NCBI GenBank assembly: GCA_001687465.1
Contig: LVLI01000263.1
Location: forward strand, 102,477-166,476
Source: Halocafeteria seosinensis
Taxonomy: Eukaryota; Sar; Bigyra; Bicosoecida
Length of the DNA stretch: 64,000 nucleotides
Direction: 5' to 3'
Shown here: positions 33,291 to 43,761 of the stretch, in pieces
Layout of the letters: the number at the start of each line of letters is the position of its first letter
How positions within the stretch are numbered: the stretch's first letter is position 1
Notes under the pieces: model-generated
What the model was told of the DNA's origin: nothing
What the model saw: only the letters and a program-made list of their open reading frames with translations
The model's database searches: none
Translations under genes and position numbers: made by a program

Positions 33291-34039
33291 TAAGTGGAAT
33301 TGACTGGCATGCGGTCGATTTGGTAGAGAAGCTTGGGGCATGCACTGAGATTGAACTGTACTCGTTCCTCCCTGAGGCCTTCGGACGGTGAGACATGGCC
33401 TATTAAGCAGCAGCGAAGAAGCACGAGGTCCTCGGTGATTTCGAACGCGCCACTATGGGAATCTGAAAAGCATGGAAGCATGGCATTCTTTCATCCGAAA
33501 TTGAATCCATGCGCTTAATAGCAAACCTCCCGTATCTGTGCAAAACGGACGCGTTCGGTCCAGCCAGCCAACAAGGGCCAAAAGACCATCACCATTTGGT
33601 AGCATGAATCCGTATATACTCTGTGAAAAAATAGCAACTCTTCTAGATGAATGTGATATATTGTTTCGCATGCTCGTCACTACACTAAGTAGTACACTTT
33701 CATTGAATACGGAGTCCAGAGCTCTCCCCAGCGTTGGCCCCCTAAGGTAATACCTTTCAAAGCCTCTGTTTTGTTCCATTTGTGGGTCCTTCGACGAGGC
33801 CAGTGGTGCACGACTGTTCTCCTTTCTGTCTGTAGGAGTATAAAATCTTGCAATATTTGCTGTGTATATCGAAATCAGCGTGTTCGTCGTCGGGGGTCCA
33901 GTTGAGGGTGTTTAGGGGTCCTTTATTGACGCACACACCTCTCTTTTGTCCTATGACTGACGATATACGCATACGGAGGAGTCCATAGTATTTATGGTTA
34001 TGCTTTAAAAGGGTGACGACAGGAGATACAGTGGTGTAA
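33291..34039. other. Intergenic region, no supported gene
   Basis: About 0.75 kb before the 2066-residue ORF. Open frames on both strands are short and motif-free. Confidence 0.5.
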
Positions 34040-37000
34040 ATGTCCTCATCCTCCTCTGCCTCTTCGTCCTCTGCGCAGCCCCATTCGGGAGAGACCAGCT
34101 CCATGGCACAGCAGGAGCCTCAGAGGGGCAGCAGGCCTCTAAGCGAATACCCAGAGGCACAATGGGAGGGGATGATTGCTTTTGTGCAGGAGAAAGAGCA
34201 TGAAGACCCAGGGGATACAAGGCTCTGTAGAGGCCGAGTGGGGAATATCCACTGGCGAGAAGGAGGCAAGGTCCCATTGGTACTGGACTCGGGTGATTCG
34301 ATCTACAGGAAGCCCAACGAAGTCTATGTGTGGGACGAGGTCTCTGCAGAGGGTGGTGGCAACTCCTCTAGCATTGGACCGCCAGATCGGAAGAGAAGAC
34401 ACTCTAGCACGCACAGCAATGTATCTGAAGCTGATGAAGCAGGCTACAATGGAGATGACTCTGACGGAGGCGACGTGGACAAAGGTGACCAAGACTTAAC
34501 GGGTTGGCCCGTGAGCATTCGAGAGGGTGAATACCAAGGCTGTCACGGATTTGTTGAAGGTGTTGTCGGTGACGGACAGTTTGAGGTGTCAATCATTAAC
34601 GAACGAGTTCCAACGGATTCCTCTTTTGTTATAAAGCGTCGTGACCAATTAGAGCTCTCTACATCGCAAGCAGCTTTCTCAGGTATGCTCGGTAAAGGAA
34701 CAGAGAGCGCTTCCTCTTCCGACTCTAGCGCTCACCGAGAGGCGACGGCTAGTTACCCTCAGATCACTCAAGCTCTAAAGACAGCCGTCCAGTTATCTGG
34801 TATAACGAAGATTGACCCATTGTCTGTTGGTCATCAATTGAAATTGCTAGATCTAAGTGAGAGCAATCTGTCTGAGTCCCGTATTCCCTCTGTGGAAGAA
34901 GCCAACGATCAGTGGGCTGAGGTCTCAGAGAGAGAAAGGAGAATAATAATTCGACACCTAAACAATTGCCTCCCAGGGTCTCTGCGTCCCGTTGGCTTAC
35001 CTCCTGAGTCTAAAACGTCAACAGCTCCAAAGAAGACCATCAAAACTTCGAAATCGAAGAAGGGGTCGCGATCCAGCAGATTCAAGCGCACCCAGGATCC
35101 TTCTAGAGAAGAAAATTCGCCACATACTAAGTCGTCCCAAGTGCATACCTCGGAAGAGGATACAGAAGAAGAACTCGATCCCGAGGACATGACGATTGAA
35201 GATTTAGGCCTTGAAATGGAAGAATACGATACAGAGGAAGGAGCGGTAGATCACGAGAGCACATTCATCTCGGCTGTTTTGGATGTCGGTGCAGGCGCGA
35301 CGCTACAGAGTACTCATAGAATCCTCGATTTATTGACCCTGTGTACTGATTGGTCAACAATGCTTGAAACGTCCCGCGCAGAAACTGGAGATCGAGAGGA
35401 ATCCTCTTCGATGTCAACTCGTCGGACCACGAGGAGAGCCAAGGGACGTCTCCGATCTACATCGACGCACACAGATGACACTGCCTACGACAGTGAAAAT
35501 TCGACTAAAAAGACTGGTGAGAACAAGGCGCACAAGGAAGAAGAAAATAAGAGTATGGACAAGCCGGCGGAGGGTTTGACCATTCGACAACCGGACGCCT
35601 CGGTTCGCCGTTCCGCTCGGGGCGGCTCAACTCCGGGAGCGTTGTCAGAAAGCATGCTTGCACGGCAAAAGTATTCTCCGAAAGAAGACCAAGATTCCAA
35701 GTCTAATCCGCAGAGAGAGGGTGAAAAAGCGACTGAGAAGACAACTAGTCGGTCTCAAGGTGAAAGTGACGCTGTGTCTGCCAAGAGAGATCGAGACATA
35801 AAGGGGAAAAGTTCTTCCAAGACCACTCACGCAGCACAGCAAACCTCTGCTCGAGGTAAAGCAAAACTCGGCAAGGAAGCGCCGAAAAATGCTGCAGGTA
35901 ATGCAGAGAGGGAAACGAGCTTCATTGAACAGCCGGTCCATCCCTCTTTTATGGCGGCGACTGTAGACCAACCCGCCGACGTTGCGAGCGAAGATGATAT
36001 TGCATCCTCAATTACTTCGCATCCTCCTTACGGGAACACATATTTCGCTTATGATAATACTTTGAATGGCTTAAATTCTGGACTGACGTTTCAAAGCGGT
36101 TCTTCTGTTGCTCTCGATGCGACTAGCTCCATTCGCCGTCGTTTACGGGAAGAAAGGAAGATTCACTGGTCCCACAACGAGGATTACACTTCTGATGTCA
36201 TTGAATGGGCTCAGCAGCATGGTGGAGCTGGACTTCCGCTTAGTGTAATTCCGTTCTACCCGGGGAATCGCTCTCATGTCTCACAAGAAGGAGCATTTGA
36301 ACGAATCAAGGATTCCCGCTACCTGCTGCTTCATCCAGAATTAGTGGCACGAAGTATGCAAGGATTATCGTCTGTCTCTGGAGGAGGGACGTCAATCAGA
36401 AGAGTAGCTGATCAATACGGTTGCCAAGGGGGCGATAGTCTTTACGATTTGGCTTCCCAACTGGGCATAGCGAGTCAGCTAAATCTTCAATCCTTTTCGG
36501 CAGTTGAAGCTGAGCATAGGAAGGGCAGAATGTCGACTTCTATCAGCTCGGCTGTTGTGGAAGACCGAGAAGCTGGTGTTGAAGAAAACAATGCCGATGG
36601 GGAAGACGAGGAACTAGACGGATACAGAGGCCCAGAGGAAGATAGCGAGCAGCCGGACGGGCGACGGAAACCTCGTATAGGGGCCGGTGGAAAGAGAACG
36701 CAAGAACGTTTCGCATTTTATAACGTCTACTGTGAGTGGGCGAAGTCTAAGAATATTGTGCCGCTGGCCTTCAGAAATTGGTATTATGCGCTTGATGTGA
36801 AGGATAGATTACGTTATCAAGTAAACAGATTGAGAGAACGACAAGACTGGGACCGTAGGGCTTACATTCACGAATTTACATCCAATTTGGATTTGTCGTT
36901 TCCGGACAGATATTCTGAGGCCCTTATTGCTAGAGCCCTTCAGAGACTCGGCACCAGGGTACACCAAGAATTTGGGGATACCTTGAACTTGGATGAAGTA

Positions 37001-40000
37001 TTCAACCTTGAAAACCTTGAGCAAGTGGCTCCAGGTATCGCTGCAGATACCAGGAGTAAGATTGAATCTATTGAGCCAGGAAAACCTATTTTATACTTTC
37101 AGATTGGAGAAAACCAGCTTAAGAAACTGGAGGAACAGTGTCTGTTTGGGCACCGAGAGCAAGAGCGTCCGAAACGAGGAGACAATGAGCTACCGGATTT
37201 GGACGACGTGCCCTGGTACATGTTCCAGCGGTACCTTTTCAGACGCAATCTTCTATGTTCAACAGTTGCACCCACTAATTGCTTTCGACAAAAAGGGGAT
37301 TTTACGAAGAATGGGCGAGAAACCAGTGAAGCTGCAATTTCGAGTCCCTATCTAGGAACCGAGACAGACAGTGATAGTGACGATGATGTGGCCCAAAGAA
37401 ACTCCGCAAGTATTGGTTTGAATTCGCTCCGGCACCACAATGTGGAAAGAAAGCGTCAGCAACCGGTGGTCCCTGAACCTCAAACGATGGATCAGTTATT
37501 CTGCGGCCATGCTGTGGACATTGACAACTCCTTAACATGCCATGCGTGTGGTCGTGAAAAAGAATCCTTGGCCGAAAATTGCTGGAACCCCAACTGTTAT
37601 CTATGCCCTATATACGGCTTTAAAGCAGAATGTCGAAGACGCCGCACCATGTCTCAGTCTGCAGATGCACCTACAGTTCGCGATCCATCCGCCTTATGTA
37701 GTCCGAGATTGGCTTCATGGGTTAGAGGGGTCTTAGAGGGTTGCGGCTCGCTCACTCAGAGAACTCCTCGCTTATATTATAACCTGATTCGGGGGTTTTC
37801 CAAGAACAATCCCCACCTTGGAGATGAATGTAGTGTGGGTAGAGCGCCACAGAGAGGAAAGCGATACCGTTGTTCTGCAAGCGAGACGGATTCTAGCATC
37901 ACTAGTGTTGCCCCAAAATGGCAAAAAGGGGCCATACGCTCTCATTTCATGCCACTCTCGGAGGAAATTGAGGCTGACACTAAGCTTCGTGAATTGTACG
38001 GCGAGGAATACGCATTCGCGTATGCTCACTCGTTTGGTATGCCTCGGCATAAGAGTACTTTGGCCGATGCAAACAGTGGCGAAGAAAGGGTTATGTCGTA
38101 TGCTAGAGACTTTACCGCGCGTAGAAGGAAGGTGGGTGGTCTTGCAAAGGCCAGGGAATACCTCAGGTGTACCCGAAATGCCATTGGTCAGCCGGTATCT
38201 AAAGCATCCGAAGAACAAGCTGGTACACAGTCTAATGCAATTTTGAATCGGTACAAGAGATTCAGCCGTAAGCAAGGTGTTGCCATGACTGAGACGTCAG
38301 TTGTGGGAGGGTTGGGAGATAATACTTCTGCCACAGCATTGGCTCGCCAAAAAGCCGGCAAAACACTGCTGAGAGACGGCAACTCTTCTGGTCGGGAATT
38401 TTTCTCAGAGCTTTGGGAAGAGAACGAGCGCTTGCGCGATTGCGGAACTATAACTTCTGAGGATGTTCGTGGTAGCTACAGGGATACGTGCCGGTTTGGT
38501 CCCGTAAAGACCGCAGACGACATTTGTACTGGTGGGTTTACTTGCCCTTCAAATCCCCGACTTGAGATTGAAGCACAAATTGCGCAATACTTTCACAGCA
38601 CTGCGGAAGCGCTATCACGACTAATTTCGTCTGACGGTATGAAAGAGTTTTTCCATACACGATCAAACCTGATGAAAATACTGACTGAAGACTACATTGA
38701 CCAGGATCCCCATCAAGTAGTGTGGGATAGACTTTTCAACAAGGGAGCTCTGAATCAGAATCCGACCCCGGTTCTTGCAAACCTTAATCTTGAAAACCCA
38801 GCTCCGCAGAATCCACGGAACTGCTCAGTTGGCGATCGCACGGCGCTCGGAGAAATGATTACCTCAGCCTTACAAGTTCAGTTCAGTGATGGCAATCCTA
38901 CATCAACGACCGCTATTCTACTTTCGTTCGATTGTAAAATCTATAGAGGAGTTTTCACCGCTCTGAATCGCGACTTCTTTTCGTGTCTCGAGAATGCGTG
39001 TATTAGTCATATCAAAGAAGCAACCCAAGCAGAAGAGATGTCGGACACACAGTATTTGGCTGCTGCTGTTGTTCAACGGTTTTCTAACTCTATTAGAGAC
39101 CATTTGTTAGTCAATGCCAACCAGAACACTATAAATGCGATGTATAGCGACATTGCAGATTTCATGGACGAAAACAACAGGGCCCAACCGGAGCTTACTG
39201 TTCCGAAGCAACTGCAGAAGTGGGGGGAGGAAATAGGCAAGCACGTCAACCACCAGATAGAACCGGCACTGATTGATAGCGTCTCAAACGCCATACACTG
39301 TTTGACGCAAGGTTTAGGAGCTCTATTTTTACTCATTTCGTATCTCACGCAAATGATATCTAAAAGGAACGCTGCCAAAGCCTTCATTGGATCCACTGCT
39401 TCCCGGAAGAACACGGTGCAGATATCCGACTTGATAAGCGAAATAAGTGCGGACGCAAAGACCACAATCATTTCTCGAATCATAAATGGTCTCAGGGGTT
39501 CAAGATACCTTCAAAGCCGAACATTGGAAGTATTGAAGGAGTCTGTAAAACAAGGCGCCATTGTCTTCCAGCCTCTACTTTCTTGCCAATCGGCAAATGC
39601 AAGCCAGAGCGCCAACAATCGCTTCAACGCAGCAGTAGCGCACGCTCAAGATAGCGCGGACACAATGCTGCCTCAACGTTCAGAACCAAGCGGCGTCAAG
39701 CAAGAGCAAGAAGCACAGTCAACAATCTTCGAAGAGCAACCTGACGACGAAGACTGGTCGTTTTATACGTATTCGGCACCCGTGCGCGTTGTCGGTCTCA
39801 AACGGGGTAGGGAGGACCTCTACTGGGATAACAGAGAAGCTTCGAGCCCCAACTCACTCGATCTAGCAATGCTCTACGATAGCGCTTACAACCACAGGAA
39901 AGTATCAATGGAGGCGAAACGGGCTCGTCTGCTACATCCTCACGGCGGCTTGCCGAATTTCCCAACGAAGGGAATTTTACCACCCACTGTGACGGCTCCT

Positions 40001-40240
40001 TTTTCGCTATGTAATGCTGATTCTGCCAACTCCCACCGGTATCGCTACAACGCACTCGCTCCAGATGAGACAGACCACGAAGTCGCCTCGGCCTGGAAAC
40101 GTCTGGTTGATTTCCGGAGGTCCGCCATTGAGCCCCAGGAGCTTATGCAATTACGACCCTCCGTGGCACGACTTCGCTCGGGCGATAACCTTCAGATCCT
40201 GTCTGAGACTGCTATGTTTGAAGCCTCAAAGGCCACCTAA
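34040..40240 (+). CDS. Giant intronless protein of unknown function (2066 aa)
   Basis: One uninterrupted ORF of 6.2 kb. Residues about 35-100 and 155-210 contain two small beta-rich modules (WEGMIAFVQEKE, RGRVGNIHWREGG and WPVSIREGEYQGCHGFVEG) that recall KOW/Tudor-like folds. Residues about 300-650 are Ser/Lys/Glu-rich and probably disordered. Residues about 690-760 (KIHWSHNEDYTSDVIEWAQQ) and 890-970 (FAFYNVYCEWAKSKNIVPL, RNWYYALDVKDRLRYQVNRL) are conserved-looking helical blocks. Residues about 1155-1205 hold a Cys cluster (CGHAVDIDNSLTCHACG, CWNPNCYLCP), likely zinc-binding. The C-terminal third is helical with no clear family. The composition suggests a nuclear or chromatin protein, but I do not recognise it. 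It is surely coding, given its length and the absence of stops. Confidence 0.8.
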   Translation: MSSSSSASSSSAQPHSGETSSMAQQEPQRGSRPLSEYPEAQWEGMIAFVQEKEHEDPGDTRLCRGRVGNIHWREGGKVPLVLDSGDSIYRKPNEVYVWDEVSAEGGGNSSSIGPPDRKRRHSSTHSNVSEADEAGYNGDDSDGGDVDKGDQDLTGWPVSIREGEYQGCHGFVEGVVGDGQFEVSIINERVPTDSSFVIKRRDQLELSTSQAAFSGMLGKGTESASSSDSSAHREATASYPQITQALKTAVQLSGITKIDPLSVGHQLKLLDLSESNLSESRIPSVEEANDQWAEVSERERRIIIRHLNNCLPGSLRPVGLPPESKTSTAPKKTIKTSKSKKGSRSSRFKRTQDPSREENSPHTKSSQVHTSEEDTEEELDPEDMTIEDLGLEMEEYDTEEGAVDHESTFISAVLDVGAGATLQSTHRILDLLTLCTDWSTMLETSRAETGDREESSSMSTRRTTRRAKGRLRSTSTHTDDTAYDSENSTKKTGENKAHKEEENKSMDKPAEGLTIRQPDASVRRSARGGSTPGALSESMLARQKYSPKEDQDSKSNPQREGEKATEKTTSRSQGESDAVSAKRDRDIKGKSSSKTTHAAQQTSARGKAKLGKEAPKNAAGNAERETSFIEQPVHPSFMAATVDQPADVASEDDIASSITSHPPYGNTYFAYDNTLNGLNSGLTFQSGSSVALDATSSIRRRLREERKIHWSHNEDYTSDVIEWAQQHGGAGLPLSVIPFYPGNRSHVSQEGAFERIKDSRYLLLHPELVARSMQGLSSVSGGGTSIRRVADQYGCQGGDSLYDLASQLGIASQLNLQSFSAVEAEHRKGRMSTSISSAVVEDREAGVEENNADGEDEELDGYRGPEEDSEQPDGRRKPRIGAGGKRTQERFAFYNVYCEWAKSKNIVPLAFRNWYYALDVKDRLRYQVNRLRERQDWDRRAYIHEFTSNLDLSFPDRYSEALIARALQRLGTRVHQEFGDTLNLDEVFNLENLEQVAPGIAADTRSKIESIEPGKPILYFQIGENQLKKLEEQCLFGHREQERPKRGDNELPDLDDVPWYMFQRYLFRRNLLCSTVAPTNCFRQKGDFTKNGRETSEAAISSPYLGTETDSDSDDDVAQRNSASIGLNSLRHHNVERKRQQPVVPEPQTMDQLFCGHAVDIDNSLTCHACGREKESLAENCWNPNCYLCPIYGFKAECRRRRTMSQSADAPTVRDPSALCSPRLASWVRGVLEGCGSLTQRTPRLYYNLIRGFSKNNPHLGDECSVGRAPQRGKRYRCSASETDSSITSVAPKWQKGAIRSHFMPLSEEIEADTKLRELYGEEYAFAYAHSFGMPRHKSTLADANSGEERVMSYARDFTARRRKVGGLAKAREYLRCTRNAIGQPVSKASEEQAGTQSNAILNRYKRFSRKQGVAMTETSVVGGLGDNTSATALARQKAGKTLLRDGNSSGREFFSELWEENERLRDCGTITSEDVRGSYRDTCRFGPVKTADDICTGGFTCPSNPRLEIEAQIAQYFHSTAEALSRLISSDGMKEFFHTRSNLMKILTEDYIDQDPHQVVWDRLFNKGALNQNPTPVLANLNLENPAPQNPRNCSVGDRTALGEMITSALQVQFSDGNPTSTTAILLSFDCKIYRGVFTALNRDFFSCLENACISHIKEATQAEEMSDTQYLAAAVVQRFSNSIRDHLLVNANQNTINAMYSDIADFMDENNRAQPELTVPKQLQKWGEEIGKHVNHQIEPALIDSVSNAIHCLTQGLGALFLLISYLTQMISKRNAAKAFIGSTASRKNTVQISDLISEISADAKTTIISRIINGLRGSRYLQSRTLEVLKESVKQGAIVFQPLLSCQSANASQSANNRFNAAVAHAQDSADTMLPQRSEPSGVKQEQEAQSTIFEEQPDDEDWSFYTYSAPVRVVGLKRGREDLYWDNREASSPNSLDLAMLYDSAYNHRKVSMEAKRARLLHPHGGLPNFPTKGILPPTVTAPFSLCNADSANSHRYRYNALAPDETDHEVASAWKRLVDFRRSAIEPQELMQLRPSVARLRSGDNLQILSETAMFEASKAT

Positions 40241-40266
40241 ACTATCGGCTGCGCTCTGTTACACCA

Positions 40267-42674
40267 TCACTTGCTATTTCCTAGTACATATGTTTCATAG
40301 GTGCGCCGAATGACTTCTTCTTTCGTTTCGCACGTTTTTTTACTGTCGAATATACCAAGGTTGTGTCCTAGCGCGTAGTACGCCTTCTCGAAGCAATCAT
40401 TACCTCCTGCAGTGTAGGCAGCTGCAGATACGAGTTCGTTTGTAGTTAGATCACAACCTTTGGCCAAGTGGGATATGTGTTCTCTCAGATTGATAGAATT
40501 GCCCAGGATGTTATCCCCATGAAATCCAAGGACAACAACACACATACATGCCGTAAGAGCTATTCCTTCTGATATTGTCATAGACTCTCTCGGAGGGGTA
40601 TGAAAGGTGTATATAAGACTTGCCAGGAAGTCTCGGAATATAGAGTTCTCAATGCGTAACCCGGAATGCTTTGAGACAGCATAAAGGTATTTGTACAGCT
40701 GCTGCAAGAAGTGCCTGTTGTCTGCATGTTCGTCTACTTCATATTCTCCATCAACAAGACCACACAGTTTCCAAGTATCTCTAGTAGAAAGATCAATGAC
40801 AGTACTCCACAACCATCCATAAAGCGACGGTTTTAGTTCTTCCTCTATTAGAGAGTGTAACTGACTTCCACTCAGAGGTGCGAAGTCTTCACTGGATCCA
40901 TCAGAGTCTTCTCCCTTATCTCCATCAGATTGAAGGTCATACGCGCCATCATCATCTACTGTTCGCTCGTGCGAAAGAGTGGGAGGGTTCGCTTCCATGG
41001 TTTTTACCGGCACCTCCGATACTGCATGATCCTCTTCGCATTCCTCCGTAGATGACTTCATCGTAGATACCTCACCCCCCATCTTCACCGAAGCGGCTCT
41101 CCCGCTTACGGTAGGATTGCCACTGACACCTACATGATGCTCCCTAGAATTACTGGCGCGTCCAAGCGACGGTACAAGATATCCACCATCCTCTCCATCC
41201 TGTCTGTGTACGGTATGCCGTTCCTCAGCAAAAGCCCACTCGCGGGAAGCACTCCGGTTTACCTCAGTCCCCAGCTCTCCTGTGTGCGGTTGAATGGAGC
41301 TACCTTGCCTATTCTGCCAACTTCGACACTCTCCAGGATTGGATACGTTTTTGCTACTGGTGGTCTTCCCGCATCCACCTCGAGGACTGTCATTCGCTCT
41401 TCTCTCTATCCTCTCGGCGAGCTGATTCACTGTGACTCTTCCCTTTTGTGGAACGTTTTTCCATCCAGTATCCCGAGGTATGCTATGAAAATCCACTCTC
41501 GCCTTCGATAATTTCTCCGAAAGCACTTTCTCTTCGTGGTTTTCGGTTGAAGTACTTGCTTCCCCATTGTAAGTGTTGAAAGCCTGTGTTTCTGTCAGTT
41601 CCCCTTTATCAACCAGTGCCTGCCGTTGACGAATCCATTCTTCTTTGGGAAGCAACGGTTTCTTTTTTGTTTCCCGGTTACTCTTCGGCGTCCTTCGTCT
41701 GGAGTATTTTTCTTTTTCTCGTGCTTTCTTCATAGAAGACAAACAGATTAAGCCGTCGTCGGTCTCCTCTACGAGTCTCTGAGTTCCAGTACCTGCTCGC
41801 TTGTCTGAAGCCAATCTCTTATCAGAAGAAATGTACAAGCCTTCAATTAAATTTGATCCTCCATCGTCGAAATTGTTTACGCTACTCTGGTTGAAGTCGC
41901 TCGTACGAGGCCTCTCCACGATGTGTAGACTGTCGGGAGAAGTTCGTCCAGCTGCACTGACGCGCTCGTCGAGAGCGTTCTCGGACATATAATTTTGTCG
42001 ATCGCCCTCTCTTTGTTGTCCACAAAAGGGTGAAACGTCCACAATATATGAGATACCGTCTTGCAAACGAAAATTCGGAGGAACTTCACTAAGTTGGGCA
42101 TGAGCATATGCAGCCATCTGCGGGAGTGTCGTCCATAAAGCGTACCCCCGACTAGTCGTAGCATTGCATCCACACAAACTTACTTTGCAACAACGAGTTG
42201 AGCAGTATGCAGTTGGCAATCGTACATGACTATTCTTGTACTCAGTCACTTTGGCAAGCTTGCGGAACCTGCGCACAGACCACAATTGTTTTTGGCCAAA
42301 CGTGTTGAATGCGGTGAAACAATAAGAAATCCTATTGCGTCCTACCTGTCTTTCTGAGTCTGGGATATACTTGCTCCACATGTTGCGTTACCGCAATACA
42401 GAGCCAAAACTCGTTCCTCAAGAATTTCCTCGAACTTTTGAGGGGTGAGCCACTGGCATATTTGCACAAACCGATCCGTTGTCACTTTCGGCTTAACACA
42501 GAGTTCGCATTCTAGTTGAAACACCTCTCGCTCCAGTTTCTTCCTCGCTTGAATTGCTTCCTGTAGCTGTGCACTGGACGATTCCTCCTTTTTTCTGCGC
42601 TCTAGCTGGTGTCTCAGCTGTCCAGAGCCTGAGGCCGTGTTGGAGGCTGTCTCCTGTGGCTGGCGCTGCTGCAT
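40267..42674 (-). CDS. RPAP2: RNA polymerase II CTD phosphatase RTR1/RPAP2
   Basis: RTR1/RPAP2 removes Ser5 phosphate from the RNA polymerase II CTD and helps polymerase import. Two exons, 42674-42346 and 42268-40267, about 776 residues. The conserved RTR1 domain is near the N-terminus (about residues 45-150): VTTDRFVQICQWLTPQKFEE, ILEERVLALYCGNATCG, then across the intron KDRFRKLAKVTEY and AYCSTRCC. The zinc Cys pairs (CGNATC and CSTRC) match the family's C-x4-C and C-x3-C. The intron is also open in the second exon's frame. The long C-terminal region is polar and low in complexity, then helical (residues about 520-776). It lies near the TFIIS/F-box gene, another apparent polymerase II factor. 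Confidence 0.87.
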
Positions 42675-42935
42675 TATTGAGTGAATGCGGAACCCTGTGG
42701 CAGAGCCATACTACAATACTATCACACAAACATCCACTTGGTGATGGAACGGCTTACAACATGTGAAGCTGCAAGTTGTTGAAGCAGCTTCGTTGAAGGC
42801 TGTAGCCTGTATACACTGTAGTCACTGTGTAGTGTAGACACTGTGGCTGAGTCGGTGTGATTCGCAACATTACTGTAAAGAATTAAAGTAGCAGGGTAGT
42901 TGACGAAGCACAGGTAGTGTCTTTGATGACACAAA
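42675..42935. promoter_or_regulatory. Divergent promoter interval, RTR1 / SNU23
   Basis: A 261-base spacer between opposite starts of two nuclear RNA-metabolism genes. It probably carries both promoters; no motif is claimed. Confidence 0.4.
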
Positions 42936-43761
42936 ATGGCTTCATCATCATCAGGGACCTCTTCTGGTGCTACGAAAGGTGTGCATAATTTCAAGCGTAG
43001 AACCTTTGACACAAGCAAATACGAACAGATTGCCAAACAGGAAGAACTACAACCAAAAGGAGATGAGGAAGACGCTTTAAAACGTAAGGGAAACAGCGAT
43101 GGGGAAGTGGTTGAAGGACCTTCAGGTGTACGACGAGTTCCCGGATCCAAGCGAGCGTTCTTGCAAGAACGAAGCTGGGCTCCAGACCTATCAAAGAACT
43201 TAGGGAAAAGCAAGGTAGGTTTGCTTTTCGTACGTTGGTGCTCTGTTCATTAGTTGCAATTTGGTTCTTCATTTTCAACCACAGGTTATTTCTGACCCTG
43301 ACCAAACCCAAGCATTCCAAAGCAAGGTTACTGGCGCAGTATTGCGCGACTCGTTAGCATATCTGGACCATATCAACGGAAAAAGATGTATGTTTCGGAT
43401 GATGACACGTACAGGATCATATTCTCATTGCACCACGGCACACGCTTATGATGCAGATAACCGACAGTTAGGATACAGTATGCGGGTAGAGCGCAAGTCT
43501 GCGTCAGACGTGCGGCAAAAGCTTGCCGAACTAAAAGAAAATGACAAGAAACCGAAAAAGAGATCCGCGGAGGAAAAATTAAAAGAATTCGATGAGACTA
43601 TGGCTGAAAAGAGAAAGAAGAAGCGATCTAGTGATTCTGAAGGGAAAAATGACGAATCTACCATCGAAGGTAATGCAACTGGTGACGAAGCAGAGGGCTT
43701 GGACCCAGAAGTAGCAGCAGTAATGGGATTCAAGGGTTTTGGAGGAAGCAAGAAATCATAA
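42936..43761 (+). CDS. ZMAT2: U4/U6.U5 tri-snRNP protein SNU23/ZMAT2, zinc finger degenerate
   Basis: Spliceosomal tri-snRNP protein. Exons 42936-43214, 43285-43387 and 43457-43761, 228 residues. Family marks: FKRRTFDTSKYEQIAK, RAFLQERSW, LGKSKVI, DSLAYLDHINGKR, LGYSMRVERKSASDV and the C-terminal MGFKGFGGSKKS. The normal C2H2 finger reads YCNVC...LDHINGKKH; here the two Cys positions are Ser and Thr (FQSKVTGAVLRDS), the first His (LDHING) remains and the second is Tyr (GKRYNRQLG). So three of four zinc ligands are gone. The second intron is 69 bases and open in frame, but removing it restores the family spacing. Function in splicing is likely retained through flanking helices. Confidence 0.88.

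Noticed and set aside
42269-42345. Start of the longer RTR1 ORF (GRNRISYCFTAFNTFG)
   Set aside because: This is the intron read in frame; the first exon joins RFRKLAKV and completes the zinc motif.
43388-43456. In-frame stretch of SNU23 between GKR and the downstream family motif
   Set aside because: It has GT-AG borders and removing it restores the exact family spacing, so it is treated as an intron.
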